Source: Sphingomonadaceae bacterium (lineage in GTDB: Bacteria; Pseudomonadota; Alphaproteobacteria; Sphingomonadales; Sphingomonadaceae). Taken from it: DNA of 64,000 bases. The position numbers were made by a program, and so were the translations under genes. The stretch lies in NCBI GenBank assembly GCA_009926135.1, contig RFPL01000004.1, forward strand, positions 1-64,000. The letters are read 5' to 3'. Below are positions 52,691 through 60,937 of this stretch, one piece after another (within the stretch, counting starts at the first letter, position 1; each line of letters begins with the position of its first letter). The notes beneath the pieces are model-generated. The model had not been told where the DNA came from. It saw nothing but the letters and a program-made list of their open reading frames with translations, and did not search any database.

Positions 52691-52982
52691 CTCCCGCGCT
52701 GCAGATATTTTCCTACACCGCCGCCGCCTGTTACAATCGCGCCGGCTCTTTCCAATCGTTGATCCAGACCTGACGCCACCCCGGCGCGCAGACTTACTGC
52801 GCCCGGCCGCCGCTTTTTTATTTCTCTGGTAGCGCGTTCGCGTCGGAACTGCCCAAAAAACCCGCAATTCAGCCAATCCTACCCTGTTGGAAGAAGCGGA
52901 CTGGGTGTCAACTGTGTCAAGCTGAGCGGAACGCTGCCCTTTGCCGTCACTCCGGACCGGGTGCGGGGTGCCATAGGAGGGG
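52691..52982. other. Intergenic region before the Anbu operon
   Basis: This 292-base gap contains a terminator for the DDAH gene (52781-52819) and, closer to the next gene, the direct repeat TGTCAACTGTGTCAAG (52905-52920). A GGAGGGG stretch lies immediately before the TTG at 52983. I see no gene in it. Confidence 0.5.
52781..52819 (+). terminator. Probable terminator after the DDAH gene
   Basis: A stem of GCGCAG/CTGCGC plus CCGG/CCGG with one bulge is followed after a few bases by TTTTTT (52813 on). It ends the DUF3617-DDAH transcript. Confidence 0.6.
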
Positions 52983-54482
52983 TTGGCGCGGCGCGTTTCG
53001 CAGTCGCAGCATTGGCCCTTGACTCCCGCCCAGCATCGGGCAGTCATTGCGGCCATGGGGCAAACCACCGCAGCATTTGATGAAATGCTCAACCCGGCCG
53101 GGGGCGTTCGCGCTGCCTATGCCGATTACCGCGAATGGTTCGATGGCCAGGACCCGGCCCTGCTGCGCCGCAAGGATGGCGAGGCGGAGAACTTCTTTCG
53201 CCGCACCGGGATCACCTTCAACGTCTATGGCGACAATGCCGGCGAAGAGCGCCTGATCCCGTTCGACATGGTGCCGCGGATCGTGACGCCGCACGAATGG
53301 CGCAAGCTCAGCCGCGGGATCGAGCAGCGGGTCCGGGCGCTCAACGCCTTCCTGCATGATATCTACCACCGGCAGGAAATCGTCCGCGCCGGGCGGCTGC
53401 CGCAGCGGCTGATTGCGGAGAACGCCGCCTTCCTGCCGCAGATGGTGGGCTTCGTGCCGCCGGGCGGGGTCTATACCCATATCGTCGGGGTCGACCTGGT
53501 CCGCACCGGGCCGGACGAGTTCATGGTGCTGGAGGATAATGCCCGCACCCCCTCGGGCGTGTCCTATATGCTCGAGAACCGCGAAACGATGATGGCGATG
53601 TTCCCGGAGCTGTTCACGCGGGTGAAGGTGGCGCCGGTGCAGGACTATCCGCGGCGTTTGGCGCGCAGCCTGGCGGCCTGCGCCCCGGCGGCGGCGGGCG
53701 ATCGGCCGACTGTCGCCGTGCTGACCCCGGGCATCTACAACTCGGCCTATTTCGAGCATGCCTTCCTGGCTGACCAGATGGGCGCAGAACTGGTCGAAGG
53801 TAGCGACTTGCGGGTGGTCGATGGCCGGGTCGCGATGCGCACGACCTGCGGGTATGAGCCGATCGACGTGCTATATCGCCGGGTCGATGACGAATACCTC
53901 GATCCGCTGACCTTCAATCCGAACTCGGCGCTGGGCGTGCCGGGGATCATGGACATCTACCGTGCCGGCGGGATCACCATCGCCAATGCGCCAGGCACCG
54001 GGATCGCGGACGACAAGGCGATCTATTCCTTCATGCCCGAGATCGTGGAGTTTTATACCGGCGAGAAGCCGATCCTGCAGAACGTGCCGACCTGGCGCTG
54101 TTCGGAAAAGGACAGCCTGGCCTATGTGCTCGACCACCTGGACGAGCTGGTGGTCAAGGAAGTCCACGGCTCGGGCGGCTATGGCATGCTGATCGGGCCG
54201 ACCAGTTCGAAGAGGGAAATTGCCGACTTTGCCATGAAGTTGCGGGCGAAGCCGGGTAATTACATTGCCCAGCCGACGCTGGCGCTGTCGACCGTGCCGA
54301 TCTTCACCAAGGCTGGCCTAGCCCCGCGCCATGTCGACCTCAGGCCGTTCGTGCTGGTCAGTCCCAAGGGAGTCGAGATTACGCCGGGTGGGCTGACCCG
54401 GGTGGCGCTCAAGAAGGGGTCGCTGGTGGTCAACTCGTCGCAAGGCGGGGGCACCAAGGACACCTGGGTGCTGGAGGACTAG
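52983..54482 (+). CDS. Circularly permuted ATP-grasp protein (Anbu operon)
   Basis: The 499-aa protein is of the circularly permuted ATP-grasp type 2 family (DUF404/DUF407): FEHAFLADQMGAELVEG, NAPGTGIADDKAIYSFMPEI and VVKEVHGSGGYGMLIGPTSSK are typical. It probably ligates a peptide-like product. A TTG at 52983 has AGGAGGGG right before it (short spacing); the first ATG is at 53055 and is less supported. It begins the Anbu cluster. Confidence 0.85.
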   Translation: MARRVSQSQHWPLTPAQHRAVIAAMGQTTAAFDEMLNPAGGVRAAYADYREWFDGQDPALLRRKDGEAENFFRRTGITFNVYGDNAGEERLIPFDMVPRIVTPHEWRKLSRGIEQRVRALNAFLHDIYHRQEIVRAGRLPQRLIAENAAFLPQMVGFVPPGGVYTHIVGVDLVRTGPDEFMVLEDNARTPSGVSYMLENRETMMAMFPELFTRVKVAPVQDYPRRLARSLAACAPAAAGDRPTVAVLTPGIYNSAYFEHAFLADQMGAELVEGSDLRVVDGRVAMRTTCGYEPIDVLYRRVDDEYLDPLTFNPNSALGVPGIMDIYRAGGITIANAPGTGIADDKAIYSFMPEIVEFYTGEKPILQNVPTWRCSEKDSLAYVLDHLDELVVKEVHGSGGYGMLIGPTSSKREIADFAMKLRAKPGNYIAQPTLALSTVPIFTKAGLAPRHVDLRPFVLVSPKGVEITPGGLTRVALKKGSLVVNSSQGGGTKDTWVLED

Positions 54483-54486
54483 CGGC

Positions 54487-55434
54487 GTGCTCGGCAGAAC
54501 CGCCAACGGGGTGTTCTGGATGGCCCGCTACCTCGAGCGGGCGGAGAACACTGCGCGCCTGCTGGATGCGGGATCGCGCATGGCGCTGACCCGCGATGTA
54601 ATGACGGCGGAGGCGGAATGGCGCTCGGTCATCTCCACTGTCGGGCAGGCAGCGGGCTTCGAGGCGGTCCACGGCCCGGCCTATACCGGCGACAAGGTCT
54701 GGAACTTCCTGCTGCGCGACAAGGCCAACCCCGGTTCGGTCCTTGCCATGCTGGAAGGCGCGCGGACCAATGCCCGCTCGGTCCGCACGGCCTTGACCCG
54801 AGAGGTCTGGGAAGCGGTCAACGAGAGCTGGATGCTGCTGTCCGAATGGCTGAGCCGCCCGGTCAAGGAGGCGATGCTGGGGCAGGTCCTGGCGGCGATC
54901 CGGCGGCAGATGACGCTGGTGCGCGGGGCAATGGACGGCACGATGCTGCGCAACGAGATCCACAACTTCACCCGCATCGGCACCTTCATCGAGCGCGCCG
55001 ACAACACCGCGCGGATCCTCGACGTGAAGTACTACGTCCTGCTGCCCTCGATCGCCTGGGTCGGGTCGAGCCTGGACAATGTGCAGTGGGAATCGGTGCT
55101 GCGCTCGGTCGCGGGGGATAGGGCCTACCGCTGGCTCAACGCAGGGGCGATGGACCCGCGCGGGATTGCGCAGTTCCTGATCCTCGATCAGCGCTTCCCG
55201 CGGTCCTTGCACTTCTGCATCGACAAGATCCGCTCCAACCTGCGCGGACTGGCGCACGAATACGGCCTTGAAACCGGCGCGCATGAACTGCTGCGCGGCC
55301 TTGGCACCCAGTTCCACGATGCGACGATCGAGAGCATCGTCGAGCATGGGCTGCACGAGTTCATCACCGAGTTCATTGCCTGCAACCAGCAAGTCGCGCA
55401 GGCGATCGAGCGCGATTACCGGTTCTACGTCTGA
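54487..55434 (+). CDS. Alpha-E domain (DUF403) protein
   Basis: The 315-aa all-helical protein starts MLGRTANGVFWMARYLERAENTARLLDA, the alpha-E signature. It is always next to the ATP-grasp partner in Anbu-type and related operons. GTG start, 4 bases after the previous stop. Function unknown, proposed peptide ligation partner. Confidence 0.88.
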   Translation: MLGRTANGVFWMARYLERAENTARLLDAGSRMALTRDVMTAEAEWRSVISTVGQAAGFEAVHGPAYTGDKVWNFLLRDKANPGSVLAMLEGARTNARSVRTALTREVWEAVNESWMLLSEWLSRPVKEAMLGQVLAAIRRQMTLVRGAMDGTMLRNEIHNFTRIGTFIERADNTARILDVKYYVLLPSIAWVGSSLDNVQWESVLRSVAGDRAYRWLNAGAMDPRGIAQFLILDQRFPRSLHFCIDKIRSNLRGLAHEYGLETGAHELLRGLGTQFHDATIESIVEHGLHEFITEFIACNQQVAQAIERDYRFYV

Positions 55435-56249
55435 TGCGCCTCAGGATTGCCCACACCACCCACTACCAGTTCGGCCAGCCGGTCAGCCACGGACTGCAGC
55501 GGCTGCGCCTGTGGCCGAAGACCACCCAGGGGCAAAAGGTGCTCGATTGGCACATGACCTATGACGGTGCGGTCGAGGAAGTGCGGTTCGAGGATCACAA
55601 TCACAACCACGTCGTGCTGGTCTCCGTCATTCCGGGGGTCAGCGAAGTGACGATCCGCTGCGAAGGTGCGGTGGCGACGGCCGGCAATCACGGGGTGATC
55701 GGCCAGCATTCGGGGCACATGCCGCTATGGGCGTTCCTGTCGCAGACCCAGTTGACGCGGCCGGGGCCAAAAGTGCGCGCGATCATGGGCGGGCTCGATG
55801 GGCCGAAGGGCGATGCTGTGCCGCTGCTCCACCGCCTCTCCAGCCTGGTGCGCGAGGCGATTGACTATATCCCCGGTGAAACCTCGGTCCAGACCACCGC
55901 CGAGGAAGCGGCGATGCTGGGGGCTGGGGTCTGCCAGGACCATGCACACGTCTTCATCGGTGCGGCGCGCGCGCTGGGCCTGCCAGCGCGATATGTCTCG
56001 GGCTACCTGATGATGGATGACCGGATCGAGCAGGAAGCCAGCCATGCCTGGGCCGAGGCCCATGTCGAAGGGCTGGGCTGGGTCGGTTTCGATGTCGCCA
56101 ACGGGATCAGTCCGGACGAACGCTATGTCCGTGTCGCCACCGGGCGCGACTATGCGGAAGCGGCGCCAGTCACCGGCCTGTCATGGGGAGCGGGGGAAAC
56201 TCGGCTGGCGGTCACGCTGGCGGTTGAACAACAGCACCAGGAACAGTAG
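55434..56249 (+). CDS. Transglutaminase-like cysteine protease (Anbu operon)
   Basis: The 271-aa protein has a bacterial transglutaminase N domain and a core with the triad Cys167 (AGVCQDHAH), His204 (ASHAWAEAH) and Asp220 (VGFDVANG). It probably cleaves or modifies isopeptide or peptide bonds. It overlaps the DUF403 stop (TGATG) and precedes the Anbu gene by 34 bases. Confidence 0.88.
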   Translation: MRLRIAHTTHYQFGQPVSHGLQRLRLWPKTTQGQKVLDWHMTYDGAVEEVRFEDHNHNHVVLVSVIPGVSEVTIRCEGAVATAGNHGVIGQHSGHMPLWAFLSQTQLTRPGPKVRAIMGGLDGPKGDAVPLLHRLSSLVREAIDYIPGETSVQTTAEEAAMLGAGVCQDHAHVFIGAARALGLPARYVSGYLMMDDRIEQEASHAWAEAHVEGLGWVGFDVANGISPDERYVRVATGRDYAEAAPVTGLSWGAGETRLAVTLAVEQQHQEQ

Positions 56250-56283
56250 GCGCTAGGACAGGCTGGCTGAAGGGGATCGCCGG

Positions 56284-57027
56284 GTGACCTATTGCGTCGG
56301 AATGCTGCTCGACAAGGGGCTGGTGCTGATGAGCGACACCCGCACCAATTCGGGCGTCGATAACGTCTCCGTGTTCCGCAAGATGCATTGCTGGTCAGTC
56401 CCGGGCGAGCGGATCATCACGATCATGACCGCCGGCAACCTCGCCACCACCCAGGGCGTGATCAGCCAGATCGAGGAACGCAACAAGGCGCACGCCGAGC
56501 GGCACAACTCGCTGCTTGAGGTCGACACCATGTTCCAGGCCGCGACCCTGGTGGGCAAGCTGCTGCGCGATACCATCGCCGCCAGCGACGAGCAGAACGG
56601 CGAGGAAGCATCGGGCACCTTTACCGCCTCGATCATCGTGGCCGGGCAAATCAAGGGCGGACAGCCGCGGCTGTTCCTGATCTACCCCGAAGGCAACTTC
56701 ATCGAGGCGAGCTTCGATACGCCCTTCTTCCAGATCGGCGAGACCAAGTACGGCCGCCCGATCATCATTCGCGGCTATGATCGCGCGATGAGCTTCGAGG
56801 ATGCGGTCAAGCTGCTGATGGTAAGCTTCGATTCCACCATCAAGGCGAACCTATCGGTCGGGCTGCCGCTCGACCTCCTGGTGATCGAGAAGGACCAGTT
56901 CGAACCGGCCCACCAGCGCCGGATCAACGCTGACGATCCCTACTACCGCGCGGTCTCCGCCGGCTGGAGCGAAGCATTGAAAAACGCCTTCCACGCACTA
57001 CCTGATTACAGCTTTTACCAAGGGTGA
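56284..57027 (+). CDS. Anbu proteasome-like peptidase
   Basis: The 247-aa protein is an Anbu (ancestral beta subunit) of the Ntn-hydrolase family. Thr2 directly follows the initiator Met (MTYCVGMLLDKGLVLMSDTRT) and is the presumed nucleophile. Anbu forms open helical rings and its substrates are not known. The gene order ATP-grasp, alpha-E, transglutaminase, Anbu is the standard operon. GTG start. Confidence 0.9.
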   Translation: MTYCVGMLLDKGLVLMSDTRTNSGVDNVSVFRKMHCWSVPGERIITIMTAGNLATTQGVISQIEERNKAHAERHNSLLEVDTMFQAATLVGKLLRDTIAASDEQNGEEASGTFTASIIVAGQIKGGQPRLFLIYPEGNFIEASFDTPFFQIGETKYGRPIIIRGYDRAMSFEDAVKLLMVSFDSTIKANLSVGLPLDLLVIEKDQFEPAHQRRINADDPYYRAVSAGWSEALKNAFHALPDYSFYQG

Positions 57028-57108
57028 GTTGCGCGCAAGTTTCCTATTCTTGCGTCAATACAGTATTTGGACCACAAGCCGCTAAATTCGGATGTTTCGG
57101 GGCGAGTA

Positions 57109-57723
57109 ATGCGATTCGGTGAAATGGAGGCCCCACTGCCAGCGCTGATCGAACTCAGCGCCATGGCAATGTGTGTCAGCAATCCTCGTCTGCCAGACAA
57201 TCCGGTGGTGGCCTGCAACCAGGCCTTCACGGACCTGACGGGTTATACGATCGAGGATATTGTCGGCCAGAACTGCCGGTTCCTCTCGCGGGCCGACCCT
57301 CATCCCGAAATCGCCGAGAAGATCGGCCAGTCGGTTCGGGAAAAGCGCGGCGTCCTGTTCGAAGTGGTCAATTACAAGAAGGATGGCACCCCGTTCCGCA
57401 ATGCGGTGATGGTCGCCCCGATGTTCGATGAAAGCGGCGAAGTCTGCTTCTTCCTTGGTTCGCAGGTCGAAATTCCGGAACCCAAGTTCGATGTCGGCAT
57501 GGCTGAGCGGCAAGAGGCCGCGCAGCAACGCATCGCCGGCTTGACGCCGCGCCAGCGCGAGATCCTGGTGCTGATGGCAAGCGGCCAGCTCAACAAGCAG
57601 ATCGCCTATGCGCTCGACCTGTCGGAAAAGACGGTGAAGATGCACCGTGCGCTATTGCTGCAGCGGTTGGGCGTAGCGACCTCGGCCGATGCCGTGCGCC
57701 TTGCGGTCGAAGCCGGTCTCTGA
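57109..57723 (+). CDS. EL222-like LOV-HTH blue-light regulator
   Basis: From the ATG at 57109 the protein is 204 aa. A LOV (PAS-type) domain has NQAFTDLTGYTIEDIVGQNCRFL with Cys56 that forms the flavin adduct, then NYKKDGTPFRNAVMVAP and FFLGSQVE. A LuxR-type helix-turn-helix follows (LTPRQREILVLMASGQ, LSEKTVKMHR). Erythrobacter EL222 (222 aa) has the same plan: blue light frees the HTH and lets it dimerise on DNA. A TTG at 57067 could extend it 14 codons. Confidence 0.92.
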   Translation: MRFGEMEAPLPALIELSAMAMCVSNPRLPDNPVVACNQAFTDLTGYTIEDIVGQNCRFLSRADPHPEIAEKIGQSVREKRGVLFEVVNYKKDGTPFRNAVMVAPMFDESGEVCFFLGSQVEIPEPKFDVGMAERQEAAQQRIAGLTPRQREILVLMASGQLNKQIAYALDLSEKTVKMHRALLLQRLGVATSADAVRLAVEAGL

Positions 57724-57872
57724 GCGAATCCTGCCCTAAAGGCCACAACCTTAAGTCCGTATTTAGACAGATGGCGGGCTAGTGCAGAACCCTGTTCGAG
57801 ACACACAGCTGTCTCCGTCTTGTTGCTGCGGTCCACCCAACCACCCCCTCCCAAGGGCCCGGCAATAAGCGA

Positions 57873-57949
57873 GGAAGCAGGTCCGGCAACGGGTCGCGCC
57901 CAATTACCTGGGGCTGGACCTGCTTCCCTCCAAACCTGAAGTCAGGTTT
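57873..57949. other. Structured convergent intergenic region
   Basis: Between two convergent genes there is a perfect 12-bp inverted repeat, GGAAGCAGGTCC (57873-57884) and GGACCTGCTTCC (57916-57927), with a 31-base loop that can fold further, followed by AAACCTGA-AG-TCAGGTTT (57932-57949). It may be a bidirectional terminator or part of a small RNA. No other feature is seen in 57724-57951. Confidence 0.5.
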
Positions 57950-57951
57950 CG

Positions 57952-58614
57952 TCAGCGGCAGAACCCGGAACCGGATAGCTCCACATGAAAGTGGTCGCGG
58001 TGCGCGGCGTTGTAGGCTGGCCCCAGCACCGTGCCGAACCGCTTGCAGGCGCTCTGATGAATGGTCGCTAGGAACTGCTGTTCCGCGCGGGTCCCGGCAT
58101 ACCAGTCATCCAGCACGCTGATCCGGCGGCCATCGGCCAGGATGAACGCGGAAACGTCGATCGCGCTGGCCGTGGCATGAGCACTGCGCCGGTCGCTGCC
58201 CGCGACATTGCGGCAGGCGTAGCTGCCCATCGTTTCAATCTTGACCAGCGGGCTACCCAGGATCTGGCGCGCGGCGCGGTCCACGCCGAACCGGGCCCAG
58301 CCAGCAAGGGTATCGGCCAGCGGGCAGGCAACCGGCCCAAGGTTGGCCAGTTGAAGGTGCGCATCATCACTGCGCAGGCTGGTAAGCCGGACCGTGCCAA
58401 GGGTTGAGCATCCGGCGCCGAAATACTGGTCGGGCAACGGGGTGAAGCTGGCGCGGGTCACGCCCAGGTCGGCCAGGCATTGGCGCACTTCGGGCCGGGG
58501 GGTGAAGGCGGCGGTGACCGGACGGCGCACGGCGTCGCGCTTTGGCGCCTGCGGAATGTCGATGCAGGCGCTGAGCAGGGCCACCGCGGGCAGCAGGGCA
58601 AGGGTACGGCGCAT
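57952..58614 (-). CDS. Extensin-like lipoprotein
   Basis: From the ATG at 58614 the protein is 220 aa with a lipobox (LLSAC, Cys17) and an extensin-like C-terminal domain (family ExtensinC): SAHATASAIDVSAFILADG and AHRDHFHVELSGSGFCR carry the metal-binding residues of peptidase-like relatives. It is periplasmic; activity unproven. The upstream frame is not used. Confidence 0.85.
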   Translation of the reverse strand: MRRTLALLPAVALLSACIDIPQAPKRDAVRRPVTAAFTPRPEVRQCLADLGVTRASFTPLPDQYFGAGCSTLGTVRLTSLRSDDAHLQLANLGPVACPLADTLAGWARFGVDRAARQILGSPLVKIETMGSYACRNVAGSDRRSAHATASAIDVSAFILADGRRISVLDDWYAGTRAEQQFLATIHQSACKRFGTVLGPAYNAAHRDHFHVELSGSGFCR

Positions 58615-58675
58615 AGTGTGACCTTGCGCCAACATGGTTAACATCCGGTTACGCGCCGCAGTTGCAAATCCAGGG

Positions 58676-58704
58676 TTGTCAGCGACAGCGACTGAAGCTA
58701 TCCG
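58676..58704 (+). promoter_or_regulatory. Possible sigma-70 promoter of the ferric-reductase-like gene
   Basis: TTGTCA (58676-58681) and TATCCG (58699-58704) are spaced by 17 bases. A start near 58711 would make the ATG at 58712 almost leaderless. Confidence 0.35.
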
Positions 58705-58711
58705 CAATCTA

Positions 58712-59308
58712 ATGCGAACGATTATCAATAGCGTGAAACTGTTCTGGCTGGTCCTGGCGCTCCCGGGGCTTGCCATGTTCCACGGCTGGTGGACTGGCGC
58801 GATCGAGACGATGGACATGCTCCATCCGACTGGCGAGACCAGCGCCCGCCTGATGATCGCGGCCATGCTGATCGGTCCGCTGGCCGGTCTGCTCGGCCCA
58901 CGCCGCTGGTTGCTGTGGCTGCTCGCGCGCCGCCGCGCCCTCGGCGTGGCCGCCTTTACCTATGCCGCGGCTCACCTTGTGTTCTACGCGATCGACATGG
59001 GCAGCCTTGCGGCGATCCTGGGCGAACTGCCGATTGCTTCGATCTGGACTGGCTGGCTGGCGCTCGCGCTGATGGTGCCGATGGCGTTGACCAGCAATCA
59101 GGCCGCGATGAAGCGGCTGCGTGCCGCCTGGAAGCGGGTGCAGCAACTGGCTTACCCAGCTGCCGCGCTGACCCTGCTGCACTGGTGGTGGGTCCATGAT
59201 GGTGCCACCGCCGCACTCGTCCATTTTGCCCCGCTTGCGCTGCTCTGGCTGCTGCTGGCGCTGCGCAAATTCAACCAGTCCCAACCTTCCCCCCAAGCAG
59301 GAGTTTGA
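58712..59308 (+). CDS. Ferric-reductase-like transmembrane protein (MsrQ-like)
   Basis: From the ATG at 58712 the protein is 198 aa with six membrane segments and His residues in AAHLVFYAID and LLHWWWVHDG that could bind haem, as in MsrQ/YedZ-type proteins. A GTG at 58733 is another start. It is followed by a PepSY-like exported protein. It may reduce ferric iron or a periplasmic partner. A Fur-like box overlaps its start. Confidence 0.75.
   Translation: MRTIINSVKLFWLVLALPGLAMFHGWWTGAIETMDMLHPTGETSARLMIAAMLIGPLAGLLGPRRWLLWLLARRRALGVAAFTYAAAHLVFYAIDMGSLAAILGELPIASIWTGWLALALMVPMALTSNQAAMKRLRAAWKRVQQLAYPAAALTLLHWWWVHDGATAALVHFAPLALLWLLLALRKFNQSQPSPQAGV
58713..58727. promoter_or_regulatory. Possible Fur-type box
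   Basis: TGCGAACGATTATCA resembles the 7-1-7 Fur site TGATAATNATTATCA: the right arm is perfect and the left arm matches at 4 of 7. It sits just after the predicted -10 and over the first codons of the ferric-reductase-like gene. Confidence 0.35.
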
Positions 59309-59311
59309 CCC

Positions 59312-59632
59312 ATGCGTTCCCTGATCCTCGCCGCCGCTTTTGGCCTTGCCTCGGCTGCCGCGCTGTCCACCGCCACCCCGGCCGAAGCCACCGGGAAGGT
59401 CAAGTGCCAGGCTGGCCCACAGTCAGGCTGGAAGAATGTCGAGGCTTTGAAGACGCAGCTGACCAGGGACGGCTGGAAGGTCACCAAGGCCAAGGTCGAT
59501 GGCGGCTGCTACGAAGTGTACGGCGTGCTGCCGAGCGGCGAGAAGGTTGAGGCCTATTTCCACCCCGTCAGCTTCGAAAAGCTTTACGTCGCCCAGCGCG
59601 GCAAGGTGCTGTTCCGCAAGTCCGGCTATTGA
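59312..59632 (+). CDS. PepSY-like exported protein
   Basis: The 106-aa protein has a signal peptide (1-26, ending EATG) and a PepSY-type domain (WKNVEALKTQLTRDGWKVTKAKVDGGCYEVYGVLPSG, split across strands). PepSY proteins often accompany ferric-reductase-like membrane proteins. It starts 3 bases after the upstream stop, so the two are one operon. Confidence 0.75.
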   Translation: MRSLILAAAFGLASAAALSTATPAEATGKVKCQAGPQSGWKNVEALKTQLTRDGWKVTKAKVDGGCYEVYGVLPSGEKVEAYFHPVSFEKLYVAQRGKVLFRKSGY

Positions 59633-59664
59633 TTCCAAGCACATAGCCAAGCGTCATTGACAAG

Positions 59665-59740
59665 CCCGGGGCCGCCTCTATGTGCGGCTTCGGGCCACGC
59701 GGTCCCAACGCCGCGCGAGCTCTCTGCGAGGAGAGACTAC
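59665..59740 (+). ncRNA. Probable serC leader motif
   Basis: The serC leader has a hairpin of 11 bp (CCCGGGGCCGC at 59665-59675 with GCGGCTTCGGG at 59684-59694, two G-U pairs) and, next to the ATG, CTCTC (59720-59724) pairing with GAGAG (59731-59735), which includes the Shine-Dalgarno bases. This shape resembles the alphaproteobacterial serC RNA motif (Rfam RF00517), always found before serC. Recognition is by eye. Confidence 0.5.
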
Positions 59741-60871
59741 ATGACTGCACCTACCCCGGCTCGCAAGCCTGCGCGCCCGTACTTTTCTTCCGGTCCCTGC
59801 GCCAAGCCGCCCGGATATGCCCCCGAAAAACTGGCTACCGAATCGCTTGGGCGCTCGCACCGCGCCAAGATCGGCAAGACGCGCCTGCAGTACTGCATCG
59901 ACCTGATGCGTGAAGCGCTGGCCCTGCCTGATACTCACCGCATCGGCATCGTGCCGGGCTCCGACACTGGCGCCTTCGAAATGGCCATGTGGACCATGCT
60001 CGGCGCTCGCGGCGTTACCTGCCTCGCCTGGGAAAGCTTTGGCGAAGGCTGGGTGACCGACGCGGTCAAGCAGCTGAAGCTCGAACCCAAGGTCCACCGC
60101 GCCGACTATGGCCAGCTGCCGGACCTTTCGAAGGTCGACTTTGCCGACGACGTCCTGTTTACCTGGAACGGCACCACCAGCGGCGTGCGTGTGCCGGACG
60201 GCGAATGGATTCCCACCGACCGCGAAGGCCTGACCTTTGCCGACGCGACCAGCGCCGTCTTTGCCTACGATATTCCGTGGGACAAGATCGATGTCGCCAC
60301 CTTCTCATGGCAGAAGGTGCTGGGCGGCGAGGGCGGCCATGGTGTCCTGATCCTGGGCCCCCGCGCGGTCGAACGGCTGGAGGAATACACCCCGGCCTGG
60401 CCGCTGCCCAAGGTGTTCCGCCTGGTCTCCAAGGGCAAGCTGGCCGAAGGCGTGTTTAAGGGTGAAACCATCAACACGCCGTCGATGCTGGCGGTCGAAG
60501 ATGCGATCTTCGCGCTCGAATGGGCCAAGTCGGTCGGCGGGCTGGAAGGCCTCAAGGCCCGCTGCACCGCCAATTCAGATGCGCTTAACAAGATCGTTGC
60601 TCAGCGTGACTGGCTGGGCCACCTGGCGGTCGACCACGGCATCCGCTCGAAGACTTCGGTCTGCCTGACTGTCGAAGGCGCGGATGAGGCCTTCATCAAG
60701 GCCATGGCCGGCGCGCTTGAAAAGGAAGGCGCCGCCTATGACATCGCGGGTTACCGCGATGCGCCTCCGGGCCTGCGCATCTGGTGCGGCGCCACGGTCG
60801 AGACTGCCGATATCGAGGCGCTCGGTCCCTGGCTCGACTGGGCTTACAAGACCGTCAAGGCCGCGGCCTGA
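59741..60871 (+). CDS. serC: Phosphoserine aminotransferase SerC
   Basis: From the ATG at 59741 (GGAGAG before it) the protein is 376 aa. Lys192 in [14 protein letters not shown] holds pyridoxal phosphate, and [12 protein letters not shown] at the start is typical of the alphaproteobacterial SerC. It converts 3-phosphohydroxypyruvate to phosphoserine. It is followed by serA. Confidence 0.95.
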   Translation: MTAPTPARKPARPYFSSGPCAKPPGYAPEKLATESLGRSHRAKIGKTRLQYCIDLMREALALPDTHRIGIVPGSDTGAFEMAMWTMLGARGVTCLAWESFGEGWVTDAVKQLKLEPKVHRADYGQLPDLSKVDFADDVLFTWNGTTSGVRVPDGEWIPTDREGLTFADATSAVFAYDIPWDKIDVATFSWQKVLGGEGGHGVLILGPRAVERLEEYTPAWPLPKVFRLVSKGKLAEGVFKGETINTPSMLAVEDAIFALEWAKSVGGLEGLKARCTANSDALNKIVAQRDWLGHLAVDHGIRSKTSVCLTVEGADEAFIKAMAGALEKEGAAYDIAGYRDAPPGLRIWCGATVETADIEALGPWLDWAYKTVKAAA

Positions 60872-60882
60872 ACCAATCCTGC

Positions 60883-60905
60883 GGGCGGACCTGCGTGGTC
60901 CGCCC
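60883..60905. repeat. Hairpin between serC and serA
   Basis: GGGCGGACC (60883-60891) and GGTCCGCCC (60897-60905) form a perfect 9-bp stem with a 5-base loop in the 66-base gap. There is no T run, so it may set the serC/serA mRNA ratio or protect 3' ends rather than terminate. Confidence 0.6.
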
Positions 60906-60937
60906 GATCATCCCCCAATTGCTAAAAGGAGGCTTTC

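Noticed and set aside
57724..57770. Possible EL222 binding site just after the LOV-HTH gene
   Set aside because: The GCCCTAAAGGCC stretch looks similar but does not fit RGNCYWWRGNCY in spacing.
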